A stretch of DNA of 18,907 bases from Prevotellaceae bacterium UBA1710. Its GTDB lineage: Bacteria > Bacteroidota > Bacteroidia > Bacteroidales > Bacteroidaceae. Location of the stretch: NCBI GenBank assembly GCA_002317355.1, contig DCJC01000002.1, positions 1 through 18,907 on the forward strand, given 5' to 3'. The notes under the pieces are model-generated. The model was not told where the DNA came from. It ran no database searches and saw only the letters and a program-made list of their open reading frames with translations. Positions 14,876 through 18,907 of this stretch are shown in pieces (within the stretch, counting starts at the first letter, position 1; each line of letters begins with the position of its first letter). The translations under genes were made by a program, and so were the position numbers.

Positions 14876-15961
14876 ATGAATCAAAGAGTCATTATATCAC
14901 AGAATCTTGAAGCCGAACTGGCTTCTGCCATCGCTGATTGCGAGCACGATCGTATCTTCATACTTACCGACACCATCACTCTCGACAAGTGCTGGCCCGT
15001 AGTAAGTGGTTATGAGTGTCTTGCTGGCGCAAAAATGATTACCATAGGTGCAACTGACGTAGAGAAGACACTCGAGTCAACTGCTCACGTTTGGGAAGAA
15101 CTGCAGAAGGGTGGCGCAACGCGTCATTCTCTCCTCATCAACCTTGGTGGTGGTATGATTACCGACCTCGGAGGCTTCGCAGCAAGCACCTTCAAGCGCG
15201 GAATCAACTTCATCAACATCCCTACAACCTTGCTTTCCATGGTAGATGCATCTGTTGGTGGCAAGACTGGTATCAACTTCGGCGGTCTCAAAAACGAGAT
15301 TGGCGTGTTCAACGACTCAAAGTATGTCATCCTCTGCACAGAGTTCCTCAAGACCCTCGACCACGAGAATATCGCTTCTGGCTATGCAGAAATGCTGAAA
15401 CATGGTCTTATCCTCCGCAAGGATGCGCCTGTTTCAGAGGCGACCAAGGCTGATTATACAGCTATGTGGGCAGAACTCATAAACTTCGACCTTCAGAACC
15501 CTGACCTCAAGCAACTCCAGCGTATGGTAGCTGAGAGCGTCCAGGTAAAGGAGCGTATCGTGGAGGAAGATCCACACGAGCATGGCATCCGCAAGGCTCT
15601 CAACCTCGGTCATACAGCAGGTCACGCCTTCGAGTCATGGGCTATGAAGCATAAGCCTGTGCTTCACGGCTATGCTGTAGCTTGGGGTATCATTCCAGAA
15701 CTGTATCTTGCAGTTAAGAAGACTGGTTTCCCAGTTGACATTATGCGTCAGACAGTTCAGTTCATCCGTGAGAACTATGGCATCCTGCCTATCACTTGCG
15801 ATGACTACCCTACCCTCCTCGAACTCATGACACACGACAAGAAAAACATTGCTGGTGTCATCAACTTCACTCTCCTCGGTGGTATCGGTGATATCCGTAT
15901 CAACCAGACAGCCACAAAGAACGAGATTGAAGAAGCACTCGACTTCTTCCGCGAAGGATAG
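14876..15961 (+). CDS. aroB: 3-dehydroquinate synthase
   Basis: AroB converts DAHP to 3-dehydroquinate, the second step of the shikimate pathway, using NAD+ and a divalent metal. The 361 residues show the family pattern: nucleotide-binding LLINLGGGMITDLGGFAAS (about 86-104), the segment IPTTLLSMVDASVGGKTGIN, the metal and substrate site GYAEMLKHGLI, the metal-binding His in LNLGHTAGHAFE, and HGYAVAWGI. The start is ATG at 14876. An AAGGAG stretch lies 33 bases upstream, too far to act as its ribosome-binding site. It has its own promoter (14671-14701) and a strong terminator (15968-15999), so it is a single-gene unit; no other aro genes are next to it. Confidence 0.97.
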   Translation: MNQRVIISQNLEAELASAIADCEHDRIFILTDTITLDKCWPVVSGYECLAGAKMITIGATDVEKTLESTAHVWEELQKGGATRHSLLINLGGGMITDLGGFAASTFKRGINFINIPTTLLSMVDASVGGKTGINFGGLKNEIGVFNDSKYVILCTEFLKTLDHENIASGYAEMLKHGLILRKDAPVSEATKADYTAMWAELINFDLQNPDLKQLQRMVAESVQVKERIVEEDPHEHGIRKALNLGHTAGHAFESWAMKHKPVLHGYAVAWGIIPELYLAVKKTGFPVDIMRQTVQFIRENYGILPITCDDYPTLLELMTHDKKNIAGVINFTLLGGIGDIRINQTATKNEIEEALDFFREG

Positions 15962-15967
15962 ACAGAT

Positions 15968-15999
15968 AAAGGGTAGGCATAACGAAATGCCTACCCTTT
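15968..15999 (+). terminator. Terminator hairpin after aroB
   Basis: AAAGGGTAGGCAT and ATGCCTACCCTTT form a perfect 13-pair stem around a six-base loop (AACGAA), starting seven bases after the aroB stop. The T tract is short (TTTACC), and the A/T ends allow function in either direction. Confidence 0.85.
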
Positions 16000-16008
16000 A
16001 CCTATTAA

Positions 16009-16117
16009 CGAAGAGTGAAGAGTGAAGAATTTAATTTACACTTTTCCACTAATAGCTATCAGCCATCAGCATAAATAGTAACTCAAATTCTTCACTCTTC
16101 GTTCTTCACTTTTCACT
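16009..16117 (+). repeat. MITE-like inverted-repeat element, copy C (shorter)
   Basis: The arms, built of GAAGAGTGAAGAGTGAAGAATTT on the left and the inverse on the right (AAATTCTTCACTCTTCGTTC onward), match copies A and B. The centre keeps TTTACACTTTTCC and a CTATCAGCCATCAGCATAAATA-type segment in the same orientation as A, but has lost the GTGGGC part, so it is about 15-25 bases shorter. It fills the gap between the aroB terminator and the stop of the convergent lipoprotein gene, ending two bases before it. Confidence 0.8.
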
Positions 16118-16119
16118 TA

Positions 16120-16752
16120 TTACTTACCGAGCAACTTGCTTGCAGCATCACCAAGAGCCTTATTAGCCTTGTCTGCAGCCTCATTTACCTTGCCTGCAGC
16201 CTTCTGCTGAGCCTCGTTTACTTTGCTCTCAGCAGCTGACTTAGCCTCGTTCACCTTAGCGTCAGCAGCAGCCTTAGCAGAATTTGCAGCATTGGTAGCA
16301 GCAGCCTCTGCAGCACCCTTTGCAGCATCACCTACAGTCTTAGCATCAGCCTTTACGGCAGCAACGGCATCAGCAGCAGTAGCCTCTGCAGATGTTGGGA
16401 GGTTCTTGATACCATCTACAAGACTTGCGATAGTTGCATTATTTGAAGCAGACTTGATAGACTCAGAGTTGTTTGCGATAAACTCCTGAATCTTAAGGGC
16501 ATACTTCTTAGCCTCTTCTACCTTACCTTCCTCAACGAGCTTAGCATAAACATCCTTAGCTGTAGTGAGGGCAGCCTCAATCTTAGCTGGATCTTTTGTT
16601 TCAAGAGCAGATGTCACTTCCTCAGCATCAGCTGGCAAAACAAGGTTAACTTCTACAGAATCCTCCTGAACCTCAACTTCAGTAGAAGCGGCCTTATTAC
16701 CGCAACTTGCGAGTGCGAAAACAGCACAAGCGAAAAGAACGATTTTTTTCAT
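16120..16752 (-). CDS. Alanine-rich lipoprotein with 11-residue helical repeats
   Basis: A 210-residue predicted lipoprotein: MKKIVLFACAVFALASC ends in a lipobox (LASC), so Cys17 should be lipidated and the protein anchored in the inner or outer membrane. After a short acidic linker comes a helical stretch (about 40-115, ADAEEVTSALETKDPAKIEAALTTAKDVYAKLVEEGK) and then an Ala/Lys-rich half. Its end has three consecutive 11-residue units: KVNEAKSAAES, KVNEAQQKAAG, KVNEAADKANK. Such hendecad repeats resemble LEA-like or apolipoprotein-like amphipathic helices. Function is unknown; a role in the envelope or in desiccation/stress is only a guess. It has its own promoter (16845-16875). MITE-like copy C abuts its stop codon. 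Confidence 0.85.
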   Translation of the reverse strand: MKKIVLFACAVFALASCGNKAASTEVEVQEDSVEVNLVLPADAEEVTSALETKDPAKIEAALTTAKDVYAKLVEEGKVEEAKKYALKIQEFIANNSESIKSASNNATIASLVDGIKNLPTSAEATAADAVAAVKADAKTVGDAAKGAAEAAATNAANSAKAAADAKVNEAKSAAESKVNEAQQKAAGKVNEAADKANKALGDAASKLLGK

Positions 16753-16844
16753 GTCTTTTTGTTTTAGATTTAATAATTTTCTTGTTTACGTTAATTAATA
16801 ATTACAGGTGGCGTTATCCACCATTCGGTATTATATTTTCGTGG

Positions 16845-16875
16845 CAAAGGTAATAATCTTTTTCTAAACAGCAAA
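16845..16875 (-). promoter_or_regulatory. Promoter of the alanine-rich lipoprotein gene
   Basis: On the minus strand TTTG (16875-16872) and TACCTTTG (16852-16845) are 19 bases apart, an exact match to the Bacteroidetes consensus. Transcription would start near 16838, giving a leader of about 85 nt. Confidence 0.85.
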
Positions 16876-17339
16876 AATTATCACAATTTTTAACCATTCA
16901 CAGAACTCAAAAAATACTGAATGCAAAGTGAAGTAACTACTCAAGTACCTCCCAAATATTTGTTATTTTAACGTAAATGCCCGTGAATTGCCCGCTCTAA
17001 CTTTGCAGAGGATAATTTACGGCAAATTTTCGTTCGCCGAAGGCAAAAACAAACACCCTATCTGTGACTAACAATCTCCCTTTCAGTTCCCTTTGGAAAT
17101 GGGAGTCAGTGGGAGTTTACTACAGAGTAGTATAGGATTTAAATTTAGTTAGGAGTGAGGAATTAGGAGGTGTGAGGTGCAGCCGTCACTCAATACCTGC
17201 ACATGGTAACTTGCTTTTTTGATTTTTCACTTTTCATTTAGCATTTTCTTGGTTTGTACCTTCAGCGATGGGCCCTGTTGCCGAAGGGAAATTGTACATG
17301 GTAAATGGTACATGAAATCACTTTTCACTTAACTGGCTG

Positions 17340-17371
17340 CAAAGGTACAAAACTTTGGTGAATCATGCAAG
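17340..17371 (-). promoter_or_regulatory. Orphan minus-strand promoter
   Basis: On the minus strand CTTG (17371-17368) and TACCTTTG (17347-17340) are 20 bases apart, the same pair of boxes as at the L25 promoter. Transcription would start near 17333 and run left, about 580 bases before any gene start. There is no ORF in that path, so it either makes a non-coding RNA, is a relic, or feeds the lipoprotein gene from a distance. Confidence 0.5.
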
Positions 17372-17482
17372 AAAAAAGTAGCAAAACTGCGATATGACAC
17401 ATTTTTGCTTTTTCTATATTGCTGAGTATCAGACTTTTGACGCACAAAAAATCTTACTTTTGTTGTATTTTTGCTCAATTCT

Positions 17483-17506
17483 TGTCAATGTGTCAATGTG
17501 TCAATA
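17483..17506. repeat. 8-base tandem repeat (three copies) beside a G8 run
   Basis: TGTCAATG, TGTCAATG and TGTCAATA follow each other, and a run of eight G lies just after (17513-17520). Both are slippage-prone tracts. They do not fall in an ORF; they lie about 150 bases upstream of the HTH-gene promoter. Confidence 0.8.
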
Positions 17507-17659
17507 TGTTAAGGGGGGGGATTTCGCGTTCAAAATACTATATAATAAAATAAATATATGAATATTCCAGCATAGAAATACTACTAACTACCATTATTTG
17601 CGATTGCCTAACTCATTGATTATCAGTACTTGTCTAATTTTAACACTTCGTTGCCCATA

Positions 17660-17691
17660 TTTGGTAATGATGGATTTTTACATTACTTTTG
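17660..17691 (+). promoter_or_regulatory. Promoter of the triple-HTH gene
   Basis: TTTG (17660-17663) and TACTTTTG (17684-17691) are 20 bases apart, an exact match to the consensus. Transcription should begin near 17698, about 450 bases before the ATG at 18147, which makes the leader unusually long. Confidence 0.8.
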
Positions 17692-17697
17692 CAACGT

Positions 17698-18146
17698 ATT
17701 TCTATCGCGGCTTTTTTTGAGAGTGTCAGAAAATGTGACTTTACAGTAGTCCTGAGACATAGTTGACAACGGTGGTCAATGGTGTTGGAATATATACGAG
17801 GAAAAGGTTACATTCCTTCGGCTTCTTGAAATTGCAAAGGAAGTGAGATTCGGCAACGATAGTTGTCCATGATTGACATGAGTTTACCTAAATGGACAAT
17901 TGTAAAGTATGGCGGAATTGCCGTTCTTCTTTGTGTCACAGCAGAAAATTGACAAGGAGTTACTATAGTGGACGTCCAGTGATTTGTTTGTCGGTTCTCG
18001 CATCGAGGCTAAAGAAGTCTGCGTAAGTGTATCATCCGTGCATTGAGTTTACTTCCATTGACAATGGTATAGTGATATAGCCACTTGTCAACCTGCGGTA
18101 GTTATACATGTAATAAGAATGTATAACCATCAAAAGACCAGATTCT
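17698..18146 (+). ncRNA. Long structured 5' leader of the triple-HTH gene (candidate regulatory RNA)
   Basis: About 450 nt lie between a strong promoter and the start codon without a credible ORF. Visible elements: TTGTCCAT (17863-17870) pairing with ATGGACAA (17892-17899); a partly repeated 31-base segment (17880-17910 and 18045-18075, about 23 identities, both starting GAGTTTAC); TGGACGTCCA near 17968-17978; a stem TTGACAATGG (18058-18067) with CCAcTTGTCAA (18081-18091, one bulged C); and a perfect 9-pair stem GTTATACAT/ATGTATAAC (18101-18109 with 18119-18127) 19 bases before the ATG. TTGACA/TTGTC motifs recur throughout. It could be a cis-regulatory RNA, or a DNA region with repeated protein-binding sites, such as an attachment or operator region. 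No known RNA family is recognised. Confidence 0.5.
18101..18127 (+). promoter_or_regulatory. Inverted repeat before the triple-HTH start (operator or RNA hairpin)
   Basis: GTTATACAT and ATGTATAAC are perfect 9-base inverse copies separated by nine bases, ending 19 bases before the ATG. As DNA it has the symmetry of a repressor site; as RNA it would place a hairpin at the ribosome entry region. The neighbouring gene product is itself DNA-binding, so autoregulation is possible. Confidence 0.55.
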
Positions 18147-18907
18147 ATGAAGAAATCAACGAAATGCCCTCATTGCGGCAAACTATTCAAACCAGAGCGA
18201 CAAACACAGATATACTGCTCGCTGGAATGCGCAGAGGCTGTCATCACCCGACATAGTGATATGGAGAGCAGACTTGCGCCGATTTCGGCACTATCAGATC
18301 AGGAGTTCCTTACATTCTCCAAGGCTGCCGTACTCATGGGATGCTCACGCCAGTATGTCTATAAGCTCGTGTCCGAAGGAAAACTTCAGGCTTCACGCAT
18401 GAGTAGCAGAATGTCATTCATAAGAAAGACAGACATCGAAAGAATGTTTGAGACTAATCCATACCACAGAGTCCTACCTCTTGGAATGTCAAGACCAAGG
18501 ATTGGCGAAGACAGGGCAAAAGACATTACTGAGCAAATAGAAGATGCCACGTCAAAAGGCTACATCACAATGGATGAAGCCATGAAGATGTATAATGTGG
18601 GAAATACGTGCATCTACAACAATGTTAAGAAGAATGGTGTGTCTGTCTGCCGAATATCAGGCAGGAACTACTATAGCAAGAAAGAACTTGACGGCATATT
18701 CTGTCATTCTGAAGCCCATCCATCAAACAGGAGATTCATCGCACCTACCCTGTTGGCAGACGATCCCGGCATTGAATGGATATTGCCAAAGGAGGCAGTC
18801 GTGCTATACGGCAAGACTGATGCTGCAATGATGAAATACGTCTCCCGCTACAAGATACCTGCAAGATGGATTGACGGCAGAAGATACTATTCCAAGACAC
18901 ATCTTGA
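18147..18907 (+). CDS. Zinc-ribbon protein with three helix-turn-helix (excisionase/MerR-like) modules, cut by window edge
   Basis: The frame starts at ATG 18147 (MKKSTKCPHCGKLF) and stays open for 253 codons to the right edge, so the gene is incomplete here. Residues 7-28 hold four cysteines (CPHC, then CSLEC: Cys7, 10, 24, 28), a zinc-ribbon-like knuckle. Three DNA-binding modules follow: 54-101 (LTFSKAAVLMGCSRQYVYKLVSEGKL, ending IRKTDIERMF), 140-185 (ITMDEAMKMYNVGNTCIYNNVKKNGV, ending YYSKKELDGIF), and 213-253 on (LPKEAVVLYGKTDAAMMKYVSRYKIP, ending RRYYSKTHL). Each matches the HTH_17/excisionase pattern of a helix-turn-helix plus a small wing with (R)YYSK. Single such modules are usual in excisionases and control proteins of Bacteroidales integrative elements; three in tandem suggest binding to an extended repeated site. 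The long leader upstream fits a mobile-element control region. Function inferred from domains only. Confidence 0.8.
   Translation, partial: MKKSTKCPHCGKLFKPERQTQIYCSLECAEAVITRHSDMESRLAPISALSDQEFLTFSKAAVLMGCSRQYVYKLVSEGKLQASRMSSRMSFIRKTDIERMFETNPYHRVLPLGMSRPRIGEDRAKDITEQIEDATSKGYITMDEAMKMYNVGNTCIYNNVKKNGVSVCRISGRNYYSKKELDGIFCHSEAHPSNRRFIAPTLLADDPGIEWILPKEAVVLYGKTDAAMMKYVSRYKIPARWIDGRRYYSKTHL

Larger units (their letters stand above)
16876..17659. other. Gene-free region with scattered promoter-like boxes and short repeats
   Basis: No credible ORF is seen on either strand. The region holds a plus-strand TAACTTTG box at 16998-17005 without a good -33 partner; ACTCCCA-type units on the minus strand at about 17099-17117, like those at 2823-2866; a hairpin CCTTCAGC/GCCGAAGG (17259-17266 with 17280-17287); a minus-strand promoter at 17340-17371; further TAnnTTTG boxes at 17455-17462 and 17466-17473 with poorly spaced -33 boxes; an 8-base tandem repeat; a run of eight G; and an AT-rich stretch from 17530 on. 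It may contain an unrecognised small RNA or the end of an inserted element. Confidence 0.6.

Noticed and set aside
16223..16489. Plus-strand Ala-rich ORF of 88 codons
   Set aside because: It is the reverse shadow of the alanine-rich lipoprotein, whose lipobox, promoter and repeats support the minus strand.
16998..17005. TAACTTTG as a functional plus-strand promoter
   Set aside because: The nearest TTTG is 35 bases upstream, too far for a -33 box, and no gene follows.
17483..17520. Tandem TGTCAATG units as a CRISPR array
   Set aside because: The units are 8 bases with no spacers, and no cas genes are present.
17513..17520. G8 run as a phase-variation switch
   Set aside because: It is not inside an ORF and does not lie between promoter boxes of a gene, so no switching target can be shown.
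18595..18831. 78-codon ORF in another frame near the right edge
   Set aside because: It overlaps the open frame from 18147 that encodes three matching HTH modules; the alternative frame has no recognisable pattern.

Overview
The window looks like a chromosomal segment of a Bacteroidales bacterium, most likely a Prevotella/Segatella-type organism. The evidence is the family content (long-form NusB, DUF5606, TlpA-type periplasmic thioredoxin protein, OMP_b-brl_3 type outer-membrane barrel protein) and repeated matches to the Bacteroidetes promoter (TTTG, 19-21 bases, TAnnTTTG). The genus is an inference; no rRNA or tRNA gene was seen.

Layout. 1-2467: a promoter-like leader with an 18-base direct repeat, then a large secreted thioredoxin-like protein. 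2468-3017: no gene, but a 156-base element made of concentric perfect palindromes, an 11-base tandem repeat and the queF terminator. 3018-4319 (minus): queuosine-precursor transporter plus QueF, preceded by a convincing preQ1-I riboswitch that ends four bases before the transporter start. 4357-5283 (minus): CaCA-type Na+/Ca2+ exchanger, behind an imperfect palindrome. 5405-8726 (minus): one operon, nusB-yajC-ybbR-coaE-DUF5606, driven by a clear promoter divergent from that of ribosomal protein L25. 9047-10839 (plus): L25 with terminator, then pth and an S4-domain RNA-binding protein overlapping by one base. 10973-14585 (minus): outer-membrane beta-barrel protein with a glycine-rich tail, then a PAP2 phosphatase. 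14876-15961 (plus): aroB with promoter, a 19-codon upstream ORF and a terminator. 16120-16752 (minus): an alanine-rich lipoprotein with 11-residue repeats. 16753-18146: about 1.4 kb without a gene, holding promoters on both strands, short repeats and a structured ~450-nt leader. 18147 to the right edge: the start of a zinc-ribbon/triple helix-turn-helix protein, probably the edge of a mobile or accessory element.

Three copies of a 109-132-base inverted-repeat (MITE-like) element with GTGAAGAGTGAA-type arms lie at 9707-9832, 10828-10959 and 16009-16117. One supplies the last codons and stop of the S4 gene, and another ends nine bases before the pth start.

Most genes are housekeeping: translation (L25, Pth, S4, NusB), secretion (YajC), CoA and shikimate synthesis, queuosine supply. 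The most novel material is regulatory or non-coding: the preQ1 riboswitch on the yhhQ-queF unit, the palindromic elements, and the long leader before the triple-HTH gene.
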